From Bog-756 sp963727075 (lineage in GTDB: Bacteria; Actinomycetota; Acidimicrobiia; Acidimicrobiales; RAAP-2): DNA of 64,000 nt. Below the pieces are notes generated by a model, which saw nothing but the letters and a program-made list of their open reading frames with translations, ran no database searches and had not been told where the DNA came from. The stretch spans positions 1,550,001-1,614,000 of the forward strand of contig CAVSET010000006.1 of NCBI GenBank assembly GCA_963727075.1, given 5' to 3'. The stretch's first letter is position 1; every line of letters starts with the position of its first letter. Both the position numbers and the translations under genes were made by a program. Of the stretch, positions 26,440-35,298 are shown one piece after another.

Positions 26440-26782
26440 ATCTGGGATGAGGGTGCTGTTCGTATGCATTGATGACGGCTCCGTAGCCAACGGCAACCGC
26501 GGTGCCTCGGTCGATCAGCTCAGATGATCCGATCTGGCGCGTCGCACCGGGTGCCATTGCGGATCCCGCGGTGAAAACAGACTCCCACAGGGACCATTGG
26601 CCCGCGTTCCTCGGCTTCTCGAAGGTCATGGTGACTTGCGTCCCGACTTCCACGTGGGCCAGGTGATCGGGGTGGCCGGACTGATATGACCCGATGGGCT
26701 CGAACGTAGGACCGGTGCTCCCGGTGCGGCGAGCTCGAGCCAGAGCGATCGCGGTTGCGATGCCCGGCGTGGCCAGGGGCCG
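26440..26782 (-). CDS. Possible hypothetical protein, ends undefined
   Basis: A minus-strand frame reads with good codon bias through TPGIATAIALARARRTG, GPTFEPIGSYQSGHPDH, TQVTMTFEKPRNAGQWSLWE and SELIDRGTAVAVGYGAVINA. A hydrophobic N-terminal piece followed by a polar folded-looking part suggests a membrane-anchored or secreted protein. No ATG lies upstream in frame (GTG 26653 is the first start inside it), and downstream it runs into the 8-bp repeat without a sensible stop. Ends and family are unknown. The rest of 26313-27001 shows nothing else recognisable. Confidence 0.3.
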
Positions 26783-27001
26783 GTGCGTGGGCTTGGAAGG
26801 GCCCGATCTACGGCTAGGAGAGGTCCGAACTACGGAGCATCAACCTGGTCCGCCGGAGTTTCTTGAGGACGCGCACAATCCGCACGACGCAGGGCGGGTC
26901 AAGAGCTACAGCCACCGTCGGAGGTGCTTGAGCACCCGGTGGCGGCTGGGCGCCGGCCCGACGGCATCAACTGACGCCGGGCCGGCACGACAACAGCCGA
27001 C

Positions 27002-27205
27002 TCAGATCTTGCGAACCTGGCTTGCCTGCAGGCCCTTTTGACCCTGCTTGGTCTCGAACTCGACACGCTGTCCTTCTGCCAGGTCGCGATAGCCTTCCAT
27101 CTGGATCTCCGACTGGTGAACGAAGAGGTCATCCCCGCCGCCGTCGGGCGTAATGAAACCGAAGCCCTTCTCGGCGTTGAACCACTTAACTGCACCTACA
27201 CCCAT
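27002..27205 (-). CDS. Cold-shock domain protein (CspA family)
   Basis: This intact 67-residue cold-shock protein is a single OB-fold with RNP1 (KGFGFITP) and RNP2 (DLFVHQS) motifs. Such proteins bind single-stranded RNA and DNA and act as RNA chaperones. The start ATG 27205 has an AAGGAGA site six bases upstream. The 100 bases further upstream are non-coding and probably hold a structured 5' leader, as is common for csp genes. It stands alone. Confidence 0.93.
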   Translation of the reverse strand: MGVGAVKWFNAEKGFGFITPDGGGDDLFVHQSEIQMEGYRDLAEGQRVEFETKQGQKGLQASQVRKI

Positions 27206-27402
27206 GACTGTCTCCTTGAATTCACGCTCGTAATGCGGGGATCCGTTGTGAAGCCCTCCGTGCACCGGCCCGCGTGATTGGGTCGATGACCCTACAACAC
27301 TAGGCGGTCTGCACGAGGGGCGCTGACATCCGGCATGAATACTCCGCTCCCTCATGCCTGTCGGGCCTTCGCCAGGAGAAGGTGAAGGCAGTCGGGACCG
27401 GG

Positions 27403-28161
27403 TCAGCGGCGGTAAACGTCGTCCTGGACGACGGGCTCACCGCCGGCTGCGGCAGTCGAGCGGCGCGGGAGCCGGTTACGCGCCGATCGCCCGACCGGCT
27501 CCCACACTTCGGCCAGGGCCATCGCCGAGAAGGCCAGGAAGAAGACCGGCTCCACCAGCGTCCCGAGCCGGTTGGTGAGGTAGACCAAGCCGAGCAGCGG
27601 GTAGCCGACTGCCAAGACCGTGACGATCCCGGCGTAGGCTCTCGCCTCCGGGGTGCCGTCTCCACGCGTACGGCGCATGGCCAAGGCCGCCGCCACCGTG
27701 ACGGTGGCGAACTCGGCAATGCCCGAGACGACGTGGACGTAGTGGTGCACAGGTAGCTGGAGATGCCATTCCAGCTGGCGGCAGCTGGCGCTCAAACCCT
27801 CGGCACAGGCGTAGGGATAGCGGCCACCCACCGCGCCAGCCACGGCAAAGGCCACCATCCATTTCCATTCCCGCCGCGGGCCCGTCCCGGCCCGAGGACC
27901 ACGGAGCACCAGCGCCACCAGCAGGAGCGCGCCCGCCACCAGGTCGGCGTCGGACATGAGGGCGGCGTGCGGCCGGCCGGTCGCCTCGAGATCGGAGAAG
28001 AAGCCGTCGACCGACGGCATGAGGCCGGGCACGAAGGGCACGATCACCCACCAGTTGTATGCGGCCACCCCGGCAACCCCCGCCACGCGGCCCAGAGCCA
28101 GCCGCCACGTGCGGCCGGCCCTCGACGGCCTCAGGCCTGAGGGAAAGGCGAAAGCCTCCAC
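27403..28161 (-). CDS. DUF998-type integral membrane protein
   Basis: This protein has about 252 residues and six or seven hydrophobic segments (for example LALGRVAGVAGVAAYNWWVI, ALLLVALVL, WMVAFAVAGAVGG, FATVTVAAALAM, LAVGYPLLGLVYL). The YPYACAEGLSASCRQLEWHL loop, with HHYVHVVSGIAEF after it, matches the DUF998 family of unknown function. GTG 28161 is chosen because a G-rich sequence precedes it and the longer frame upstream is not hydrophobic or conserved. It diverges from the alpha/beta hydrolase gene; 159 bases separate the starts. No frameshift is seen. Confidence 0.7.
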   Translation of the reverse strand: MEAFAFPSGLRPSRAGRTWRLALGRVAGVAGVAAYNWWVIVPFVPGLMPSVDGFFSDLEATGRPHAALMSDADLVAGALLLVALVLRGPRAGTGPRREWKWMVAFAVAGAVGGRYPYACAEGLSASCRQLEWHLQLPVHHYVHVVSGIAEFATVTVAAALAMRRTRGDGTPEARAYAGIVTVLAVGYPLLGLVYLTNRLGTLVEPVFFLAFSAMALAEVWEPVGRSARNRLPRRSTAAAGGEPVVQDDVYRR

Positions 28162-28320
28162 GGAACCCCCAACATGGTTGTGATCGCAATCATTCCCGTC
28201 GGGCACACTGCCATAACCCATCGCCCGAGAACCCGCGGATCCCGTCCGGCGGCCGTCGAGTCGGTGCAATCGGGGCACGAGGTCAGCGGTCGTCGCCCCG
28301 CCGCGGCTACGTTCGCCCCG

Positions 28321-29835
28321 ATGGGAGGGCGCTCGAGGTCCCGGCGACTCGGAGCCTGTCTGGTCGCTTGCGGTCTGCTCGCCGGCACGGCCGGATGCGC
28401 CAGCGCCGCATCACCAGGCGCGGTCACGTCGACCACGCTTCAGCGGGGAGTGGCGGAGCCAGCGGTCCGCCCCCTCGTCTGGTCGGCCTGCTCGACAGGC
28501 GCCATGCTCCAGTGTGGCACGGTGAGCGTCCCAGTGGACTACCGGGACCCGGCCGCCGGGTCCATCCCGCTGGCGGTGACGAGAGCACCCGCCACCGGCA
28601 CGGCCGGCCCACACCCCAGCCTGGTGTTCAACCCGGGTGGTCCCGGCGAGAGCGGCAACCAGATCCTGCCTGTCGTCCTCGGGCTCGTCCCACCAGCCGT
28701 GCGCCGCTCCTTCGACCTGGTGAGCTTCGACCCGAGGGGGACCGGCGCCAGTGATCCGCTCGACTGCGGGACCTCCCCGGCCGCGGCGGCCAGCGTGATC
28801 CCCGTGGGATCCGACGCCGGCCGACCGTTGCCCGGTACCCCGTTGTACACGGCCATGGCCCGGGCCTGCGAACAGCGGGCGCCCACCCTCACCCCTTTCG
28901 TCGAGACGACCGACACCGCTCGAGACCTGGACATGATCAGGCAGGCCCTCGGCATGGCCCGGCTCGACTACTACGGCCTCTCCTATGGGACGGTGCTCGG
29001 GACCGTCTACGCCGACCTGTTCCCCCACCGGGTCGGCACCATGGTCCTCGACGGGGCGGTCGACGTCGACGCCAGCCTCACCCAGCAGGCCGCTCAGGAA
29101 GCACCGGCGGCCGAGCGGTCGCTCGACCATCTGCTGGCCGCGTGCTCGGCAGCTCCGGCGTGCCCGCTCGGCAGTGATCCGCCGTCGTTCTACCGCTCGC
29201 TATCGTCCTCGCTGGCCCGGAAACCGCTTCCCGCCCCGGGAGGGGGCGACACCTATCCCGTGACCGTCGGCGACCTCGACACCGCCGCCCTCCTCACCGT
29301 CAGCGTGCCGGCCTTCACCCCGTCCTTCGACACGGCACTGGTTGCCGCCCGGGACGGGGACGGCACCCCGCTCCGCTCCCTGGCCCTCCAGCTCGAGACC
29401 GATGTCGGCGGTGCCCCGCTCGTCGACGTGCTCTGGGCCATCACCTGCAACGACACCGCCGTCCACCCCGGACCGGTCGGGGCCGGCGACCAAGCCCGAG
29501 CGCTGGCCGCCAGGTACCCGCTCCTCGGGGGCTACGCGGTGGAGTACACCATGGGCGGATGCGTGTCGTGGCCTCCGGGGCGCCAACCGGTGACCGGTCT
29601 CCACCCGAGCGGTGTTCCCCCCATCGTGGTCATCGGCAACACCGGCGACCCCAACACCCCGATCATCGGAGCCCACCACCTGGCGACCCTCATCCCCGGG
29701 GCGCGCTTGTTGACCTGGGCAGGGTGGGGCCACACCTGGCTGTTGAGCGGTTCGTCCGACACCTGCATGCAACGGATGGTGTCCACCTTTCTGTCGGATG
29801 GTGGGCTGCCGCCCCCGGGCACGGTGTGCCCGTAA
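28321..29835 (+). CDS. Exported alpha/beta hydrolase lipoprotein (tripeptidyl aminopeptidase-like)
   Basis: This is a 504-residue alpha/beta hydrolase of the Streptomyces tripeptidyl aminopeptidase (SlpD/E, TAP) type. ATG 28321 starts a lipoprotein signal peptide with the lipobox LAGTAGC. The oxyanion region is FNPGGPGESG, the nucleophile is in GLSYGT (GxSxG), and the family's TAP-like C-terminal domain carries the acid in GNTGDPNTP and the histidine in WAGWGHTW. CSTGAMLQCGTVSVPVDYRD is the typical N-terminal segment. It probably acts outside the cell on short peptides or esters. It stands alone between divergent and convergent neighbours. Confidence 0.85.
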   Translation: MGGRSRSRRLGACLVACGLLAGTAGCASAASPGAVTSTTLQRGVAEPAVRPLVWSACSTGAMLQCGTVSVPVDYRDPAAGSIPLAVTRAPATGTAGPHPSLVFNPGGPGESGNQILPVVLGLVPPAVRRSFDLVSFDPRGTGASDPLDCGTSPAAAASVIPVGSDAGRPLPGTPLYTAMARACEQRAPTLTPFVETTDTARDLDMIRQALGMARLDYYGLSYGTVLGTVYADLFPHRVGTMVLDGAVDVDASLTQQAAQEAPAAERSLDHLLAACSAAPACPLGSDPPSFYRSLSSSLARKPLPAPGGGDTYPVTVGDLDTAALLTVSVPAFTPSFDTALVAARDGDGTPLRSLALQLETDVGGAPLVDVLWAITCNDTAVHPGPVGAGDQARALAARYPLLGGYAVEYTMGGCVSWPPGRQPVTGLHPSGVPPIVVIGNTGDPNTPIIGAHHLATLIPGARLLTWAGWGHTWLLSGSSDTCMQRMVSTFLSDGGLPPPGTVCP

Positions 29836-29865
29836 GCGGCTTCGTAGGCCCGCCGCCGGTAACGC

Positions 29866-31272
29866 TCAACCGGGCAAGGGATGGGGGCTGCGTCGCGGCA
29901 GCCGGCTGCTGAGCAACAGGGCACCCACGGCCACGGCCGCCGGGAGACCGAATGCGATGGCCACGCCGGTCGACAGCGGCCAGCCGCGACTCGCACCCAG
30001 TGCGACCGCGGCCCCGCCGAGGCCGGCACCGAGCGCCGAGCCCAGCACATCAGAGAGGCTCAGGGAGGCCGATGCCCACCCCTCGCGGCCTTCGGGGGCT
30101 TCGCGGAGCATCATGAGCGAGATGGGCGCGTAGGCCAGCCCCATCCCGAGCCCGGCCGTCGACCAGGCGACGTAGGCCACGGCGACGGGCACAGCGGGCG
30201 GGAGGACAGCCAGCATGCCGACGGTGCCGAGCAGCACCAGGCTGAGCCCCGATCGGACCAGGCGCATCCCCTCCCATCGCTGGTTGAGCCGGGCCTGCAC
30301 CCAGGCGCCGGCCGTCCATGCCAGCGTCGAACCGGTGACCGCGATACCGGCTGCAGCCAGGCTGTGATGGCGCACGGTGACGATGGCGAGGGTGACGAAG
30401 GCGTCGGCACCGAAATAGGCGAAGGTCAGCATGCCCCGGCTGAGGATGGTGGTGGGCAGCCCCGGCCGGGCCCCAAGCGTCCCGGCGGGGAGCAACCGGC
30501 GCAACGCCGGAAGCAGCACCACGATCCCGGCGGCGGCCGCCACCAGCCCGAGAGCCGACGAGCCGGCGGTGAGCCCGCCGATGACGAGACCGGTCCCCGC
30601 CGCCGCCCGAAGCGCGTCGACCAACCGGTGTTCGCCCTCGGTCGGTGACGACGGTCGGCCCAGCTTGCTCAGACCCGAGAGCGCGAGCGCACCGGTGACC
30701 ACCACCATCGGCACGAGACCGAGGAACACCCAACGCCATCCGAACACGTGGGCCACCCCGGCACTGACCAGTGGGCCGACGATTCCCGGAACCACCCAAG
30801 CCGTCGACAGGACCGCCATCATCCGCGCCCGGAGCGCCTCGGGGAAGCTGCGGCCGATGGTCACATAGGCAACGGCCGGCACCGCCCCGGCCCCGATCCC
30901 CTGGAGGGCTCGCCCCACCACCAGTACGCCCATCGAGGGAGCCAGCCCGGCGACCACCAGGCCGGAAGCGAACAACACCACGCCGGCGATGTAGGGGCGA
31001 GCCGGGCCGGAGCGGTCCGCCTCGCGGCCGGCGGCCACGATGCCGACCATGCTGCCGAGGAGGAAGGCGGAGAACACCCATCCGTACAGGTGGATGCCGC
31101 CGAGGCTCCGAGCCACCTGCGGCATGATCGTCACCACCGCCAGTGCCTCGGCGGCCATGAAGGTGATGGTGAGGACCAAACCGGTGGTGAGGGCCCGGCG
31201 ATCGGGGGCCCAGAGGCTCTCGCGCTGATGGTCGCCCTCGCCGTCGCTGCGTCCGCTCGCCGACCCGATCAC
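29866..31272 (-). CDS. MFS transporter (EmrB/QacA-like drug exporter)
   Basis: This 468-residue major facilitator protein has about 12-14 transmembrane helices. Helix 1 is ALTTGLVLTITFMAAEALAV and is followed by VTIMPQVARSLGG. A motif-A-like loop, GREADRSGPARPYIAG, follows helix 2. VGRALQGIGAGAVPAVAYV is the motif C-like helix of drug:H+ antiporters. The stop lies about 30 bases from the hydrolase stop (convergent). Substrate is unknown. No regulator is adjacent. The frame is intact. Confidence 0.87.
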   Translation of the reverse strand: MIGSASGRSDGEGDHQRESLWAPDRRALTTGLVLTITFMAAEALAVVTIMPQVARSLGGIHLYGWVFSAFLLGSMVGIVAAGREADRSGPARPYIAGVVLFASGLVVAGLAPSMGVLVVGRALQGIGAGAVPAVAYVTIGRSFPEALRARMMAVLSTAWVVPGIVGPLVSAGVAHVFGWRWVFLGLVPMVVVTGALALSGLSKLGRPSSPTEGEHRLVDALRAAAGTGLVIGGLTAGSSALGLVAAAAGIVVLLPALRRLLPAGTLGARPGLPTTILSRGMLTFAYFGADAFVTLAIVTVRHHSLAAAGIAVTGSTLAWTAGAWVQARLNQRWEGMRLVRSGLSLVLLGTVGMLAVLPPAVPVAVAYVAWSTAGLGMGLAYAPISLMMLREAPEGREGWASASLSLSDVLGSALGAGLGGAAVALGASRGWPLSTGVAIAFGLPAAVAVGALLLSSRLPRRSPHPLPG

Positions 31273-31351
31273 AGGATCAGCCTAGGTTTCGGGCCGGCGG
31301 GATCGAGGAGCCGGTGCAGCCGGTCACGGGCCACTGTCCGCCACCGCGGTC

Positions 31352-31582
31352 TCAGCGAGTGACCAGGACCTCCTCCAGATGGACGGCCCGGCGGGGGCAC
31401 TCGGCCACGGCCCGCGTGGCCAGGGCCACCAACTCGGGATCGACGGGTGTCCCGTCGACGATCGGGTACCCCCATTCGTCGAGGGTGACCCGCTCGGGTA
31501 GCAGCTCGGCGCAGTACCCGTAGGCGTCGCACGCCACCGGGTCGACGCGCAGCCGCACTGCGACCCGCTGACGCTCGGTCAT
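31352..31582 (-). CDS. Ferredoxin, three-cysteine type
   Basis: This 76-residue small ferredoxin has cysteines in CDAYGYC (C-x5-C) and ECPRRAV, the pattern of actinobacterial [3Fe-4S] ferredoxins that serve P450s and other oxidoreductases. The start ATG 31582 overlaps the stop of the NuoF-like gene (ATGA), so it is translated with it and is the last gene of the redox operon. It probably passes electrons to or from the NuoF-like flavoprotein. Confidence 0.87.
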   Translation of the reverse strand: MTERQRVAVRLRVDPVACDAYGYCAELLPERVTLDEWGYPIVDGTPVDPELVALATRAVAECPRRAVHLEEVLVTR

Positions 31583-32874
31583 GACGAGCGCCCCAACCAG
31601 GCCGGACCCGATGGGAACGGCAGTACCGTCGGAGTGTCGTGGCCCGGGCAGGGCCGGCCCTGGGCATGCGACCACGCGTCCTCGGCGAACACGGCGAGAG
31701 CGCTCCGGACCAGTCGGACCACCCCGTCCGGGTGGCGGCAGGCGCCGCGCCCCTCGACGGTGTCGGCCCGATGGGCGATGCGCTCGAGCGCCCGCCGATC
31801 AGCCCGACCGGCGGTCAGCTGCTCGAGGTCCCCGGCGATGGCCGGGAGGCCGAAGACACACGGGCCACACTGGCCGGCGCTCTCCCCGGCCATGTAACGA
31901 GCGATGCGCGCCGTCTCGGCGATGCCGCACGAGGTGACGGGCAACCCGACCACGACGCCCACCCCCGGCGAGGCGCCCACCGCGTCCAGCGGGCCGGGGG
32001 CGTAGGGGGTATCGAGCAGAGAGGGGCCGAGCCAGGTGCCCCCGTAGCCGCCGAGCAGGACGGCCGACAACGGGGGGTCGACGCCGGCCCGGGCCAGGAT
32101 GTCGCCGACCGGCGTGCCCAGCTCCACCTCCACGACGCCCGGGCCCCCGGGCGCCCCGTTGACCGTGACCAGCGTCGAGCCGGGCGCGTCCGGTGTCCCG
32201 AGGCTCCGGAACCAGTCGGACCCATGGCGGGCGATCAGAGCCACGTGCGACAGCGTCTCCGCGTTGTGCACCAACACTGGGCGCCCGCGGACCCGCAGCG
32301 GTACCGACTTGTCCAGCCGCATCACCGGGAGGGCCGCCCCACCGTTCAGCCAACCGCTCAGAGCGGACTCCTCGCCCGTCACGTACCGGCCCGGCGGGCG
32401 GCGCACGGAGACCCGGCGACGCGAAATCCCCGTTCGCCGGCGATCGGCGATGGCCGTCTCGACGGTGGCGGTCACCCTTCCACTGTGGTCGGGGACACAC
32501 ACGATGACCTCCGAAGCACGCAGGGCGGCCGCCACCACCTCGGCGCCGTCCAGCACCAGATGGGGGGCGCGCGACAGCAGTACCCGGTCCTTGGCACTGG
32601 CCGGCTCGCCTTCGAGGGCGTTGACCACGACCACTGGGCGCCTCGACGCCTGTCGGAGGGCTTCCCACTTGGCTGCCGACGGGAACCCGGCTCCTCCGCG
32701 GCCGGCCAAACCCGAGTCGGCGACCGCTCGGCGGATCACCCCGCTCCAACGATCGTCGTTGGTCGGGATGGCGATGGGGCCGTGGATGACCAGGTGTTCG
32801 TCGAGGTCGATCGTCGATGTCGACCCCTGAACGCCGATCAGCAACCGGTCAGCCGACACCAGGGTGGCGCTCAT
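31579..32874 (-). CDS. NuoF-like flavin/iron-sulfur protein
   Basis: This 431-residue protein is related to NADH-quinone oxidoreductase subunit F. The NADH/FMN site motif GRGGAGFPSAAKW and the VNALEGEPASAKDR segment are present, then an SLBB-like part (TPVGDILARAG). The C-terminal cluster region is GESAGQCGPCVFGLPAI plus GRGACRHPDG. The first cysteine of the usual SCGxCxPC motif is replaced by alanine, leaving three visible cysteines, as in several actinobacterial homologues. It lacks the NuoE partner. In this operon it may oxidise NAD(P)H or exchange electrons between the ferredoxin and the membrane protein. Starts and stops overlap on both sides. Confidence 0.83.
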   Translation of the reverse strand: MSATLVSADRLLIGVQGSTSTIDLDEHLVIHGPIAIPTNDDRWSGVIRRAVADSGLAGRGGAGFPSAAKWEALRQASRRPVVVVNALEGEPASAKDRVLLSRAPHLVLDGAEVVAAALRASEVIVCVPDHSGRVTATVETAIADRRRTGISRRRVSVRRPPGRYVTGEESALSGWLNGGAALPVMRLDKSVPLRVRGRPVLVHNAETLSHVALIARHGSDWFRSLGTPDAPGSTLVTVNGAPGGPGVVEVELGTPVGDILARAGVDPPLSAVLLGGYGGTWLGPSLLDTPYAPGPLDAVGASPGVGVVVGLPVTSCGIAETARIARYMAGESAGQCGPCVFGLPAIAGDLEQLTAGRADRRALERIAHRADTVEGRGACRHPDGVVRLVRSALAVFAEDAWSHAQGRPCPGHDTPTVLPFPSGPAWLGRSS

Positions 32875-33605
32875 CGCCGATGCTCGCCGGATGCGGCCGC
32901 CGTCGTGGCCCGGCTCCGAGGAGTGGAGTTCCTCGACCCGCTGGCGACGGGCGACCGAGGACCGGCGGAGATGGGCCGGGCGGCCGCCGCTCCCCGGCCC
33001 ATGAGGCGGTGCTGCCGGGCCGGTGGTACCACCCGGGTCAGGGCGCCGGCCTGACCGGCCCGCTGACGGTGGCGCCGGTGGTCGGTGACCCGCCAGGTCA
33101 CCGCACCGGTCACGGCCAGCGCACAGGCTCCGGCTAGCACGTCCATCCACAACTTGAGGCCATCGGTCCCCTCGCCCAACGAATGAGCCATGGCCAGCGG
33201 CCAACTGGCGTAGGCGAGCCAATGGATGGTGCGCCAGGCGCCGGCACTGATGCGCTGGCGGAGGGCGCTCGACACGGCAACGGCGATCATCAAATCGACG
33301 GCCACCGTGCCCAACCCGGTCCACAGCGGTTGGTAGGCGGAGGTGAACGGCACCACGATGCTGGTCCAGCCGATGCTCACGTAGGTGTCGAGGATGGCGG
33401 TGAGGACGTGGATGCCGAGGAACACCATGGCCAGCACCGACACCCGCTTGTGCAGGTCGGCCTGGGCGAAGGCGGGCCAGGCGCGGGTCCTGACCCGTCC
33501 GGCGGTGAGGATGCCGAGCACCATGGTCACCGTCAGCAGGACCAATGTCACGATGCCGGTGGCCCGCGTCGAGTACCAGAGCGTGGTCGAGGAGGTGGCC
33601 AGCAT
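32871..33605 (-). CDS. Ferric-reductase-like transmembrane protein
   Basis: This 244-residue membrane protein has five or six helices of the ferric-reductase/YedZ heme-b type: IVTLVLLTVTMVLGIL, HKRVSVLAMVFLGIHVLTAI, ALRQRISAGAWRTIHWLAYA and SWPLAMAHSLGEG. Paired histidines in the second and later helices could hold heme b. The last 50 residues are polar and variable. ATG 33605 overlaps the apbE stop (TGATG). Homologues sit with ApbE and FMN-binding proteins in actinobacteria and are thought to move electrons across the membrane. Confidence 0.82.
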   Translation of the reverse strand: MLATSSTTLWYSTRATGIVTLVLLTVTMVLGILTAGRVRTRAWPAFAQADLHKRVSVLAMVFLGIHVLTAILDTYVSIGWTSIVVPFTSAYQPLWTGLGTVAVDLMIAVAVSSALRQRISAGAWRTIHWLAYASWPLAMAHSLGEGTDGLKLWMDVLAGACALAVTGAVTWRVTDHRRHRQRAGQAGALTRVVPPARQHRLMGRGAAAARPISAGPRSPVASGSRNSTPRSRATTAAASGEHRR

Positions 33606-34609
33606 CAGCGCCCCACATCTCCGAGGGAGGGCTGAGGGACGGCGTCGCCCTCGGACGGCCAGCCGCCGACATGGACGACGACCCCATCGGCGTCCACCAG
33701 CCGAGACGGCACGCCGAGGGCGGTCAAATTCCCCACCGCGTCCGCGCCCCAGACGACTGCGGAGGTGGTCCAGCCGTTCGCCTCCACAGAGCTTGGCGCC
33801 GTCGCCGACACCAGCGACCACACTGGTGGAGCCGCATCGCCCGTCCACGGGTCGATGATGTGGTGGACCCGGCGGCCGTTCCGGAGCCAGGTGCGGGCCG
33901 TGGTGCCGGACGTAGCCAGTCCTCCCGAAGCGATGGTCACCACTTGGTGGACCTCGTCGAGAGGTGTTCGACACTCGGGTGCGATGCCGACGGACCAACC
34001 CGCGGGTGGGGGCTCGCCGGCGACGGCCACATCACCACCGAGGTTGACCAGGGCTCCACATCCGAGCTCGGCGCTGATCCGCCGGGCGGCCCGGTCGGCG
34101 GCGAAGGCCTTGGCCGTAGCCCCGAGGTCGACGTGAACGCCCCGGGGAAGGCTGATCGTCCCGGCGCCCGGGTCGAGGAGGATCTGCCACCACCCCGGTG
34201 CAGGCTCCGGTCGATGGCACGGTGCTGACCGTACTTTCCCCATCTGGTCGAAGTCGCGGTCATAGCCCAGCTCGACGAGGGCCGAGCCGATGGTGGGGTC
34301 CACGATGCCGGCGGTCTGGACGGCGACCACACAGGCCACCTCGATCGCGTCGAACAACAGCGGGCTGGCCTCGACCGGCCGACCGTCGCTCACCCTCTCG
34401 AGCCGCCGCAACTCCGAGTCGGAGCGGAACCGGCTGCAGGCCAGGTCCAATTCCTCGAGGTCGGCGGCCAGCATCGCCATGGCCGGGTCGGCCAGGTGGG
34501 GGGCGGTCACGGCCACGACGGCGGTGGTACCGATGGCCCGCATCGAGCGGGTGACGATGCCGTTGTCGTCGCGGGAGCCGGGTGCGGTCTCGACGAGTGT
34601 GGCGCTCAT
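33605..34609 (-). CDS. apbE: FAD:protein FMN transferase (ApbE family)
   Basis: ApbE attaches FMN covalently to a Ser/Thr in extracytoplasmic redox proteins, using FAD. This 334-residue protein has the family core: ELDLACSRFRSDSEL, VHVDLGATAKAFAADRA, GALVNLGGDVAVAGEP, and the metal- and substrate-binding HHIIDPWTGDAAP. No clear signal peptide or lipobox is present, so it may act at the cytoplasmic face or be exported by another route. It overlaps genes on both sides. The operon encodes no protein with the usual flavinylation motif (S/T-G-A-T-x-T), so its target lies elsewhere or is atypical. Confidence 0.88.
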   Translation of the reverse strand: MSATLVETAPGSRDDNGIVTRSMRAIGTTAVVAVTAPHLADPAMAMLAADLEELDLACSRFRSDSELRRLERVSDGRPVEASPLLFDAIEVACVVAVQTAGIVDPTIGSALVELGYDRDFDQMGKVRSAPCHRPEPAPGWWQILLDPGAGTISLPRGVHVDLGATAKAFAADRAARRISAELGCGALVNLGGDVAVAGEPPPAGWSVGIAPECRTPLDEVHQVVTIASGGLATSGTTARTWLRNGRRVHHIIDPWTGDAAPPVWSLVSATAPSSVEANGWTTSAVVWGADAVGNLTALGVPSRLVDADGVVVHVGGWPSEGDAVPQPSLGDVGR

Positions 34610-34980
34610 GACTGCCCCGAGACGGTGGTCGTCCTCTTGGTGGTGGGCGTCGGGGCGGACGGTGCTGTCGTGGTGGTCGTCGGTGTCGAGGACGAACCGC
34701 CCGAAGAAGAGGAACCCGAAGAGGAGCCGGAGGACGCGGACCCGACCGAGGAGGAGCTCGGCGTGGTCGCCGGTGTGCCGGTCGACGACGAGGTCGCGGT
34801 CGGCGTGGCCGCGGCCGAGTGGGAGGTGGTGTCGGTGGCGACCAGAACACCGAGGCCGACCGCGGCGGCGGCGGCCGACGCTCCTATCACTACCGTGCCC
34901 CGACGGACCCGGACCAGGGCCCGGTCGCGGGCCTGTCCGGGCGACGGGCGGTGGGACCTGGATGGAGCGCGGGGTGCCAT
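34606..34980 (-). CDS. Membrane-anchored Ser/Thr-rich low-complexity protein
   Basis: This 124-residue protein has a basic N-terminus (RDRALVRVRRG), one transmembrane helix (TVVIGASAAAAAVGLGVLVA), then a tail made almost only of Ser, Thr, Gly and Pro. It is the first gene of the redox operon, and its stop overlaps the apbE start (ATGA). In comparable loci an anchored linker of this type precedes an FMN-binding domain. That domain is missing here. Alternatively it is a stalk that positions partners. ATG 34980 is the first start that gives a normal topology. Confidence 0.6.
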   Translation of the reverse strand: MAPRAPSRSHRPSPGQARDRALVRVRRGTVVIGASAAAAAVGLGVLVATDTTSHSAAATPTATSSSTGTPATTPSSSSVGSASSGSSSGSSSSGGSSSTPTTTTTAPSAPTPTTKRTTTVSGQS

Positions 34981-35298
34981 GGGCTCACCTTTCGTGGAGG
35001 CCGGTCGAGTCCGAAGCCGTTGGGACGGAGGGACCCTCGTCACTGGTACGCCCATTGGACCGGGCCGCCTGCAGAGCCAGCTCCAAGCCACCTGTGTCTC
35101 TCCTGTGAATGGGGCTGCAGAACCGGGTGCTCCCATCCGTCCTCTTCGTTCCGCCCAGTGACCGGGCCAGCGTCACAGCCGGCTCACAGGCAATGCACAC
35201 CCGGCGTACAAGCCCTGGTGGGATGCTTGGGAGCGCACGCCACACCGGGCCGATGGCCGCTCAAGCGGCTCGCCAAGAACCGCACAAGGAAGTGGTAC
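34981..35298. other. Divergent intergenic region before the two-component system
   Basis: This 318-base region separates the redox operon (minus strand) from the response regulator gene (plus strand). It must hold both promoters. No perfect operator repeat or clear -35/-10 pair stands out. The end (35287-35294, AAGGAAGT) is the ribosome-binding site of the response regulator. Confidence 0.4.
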
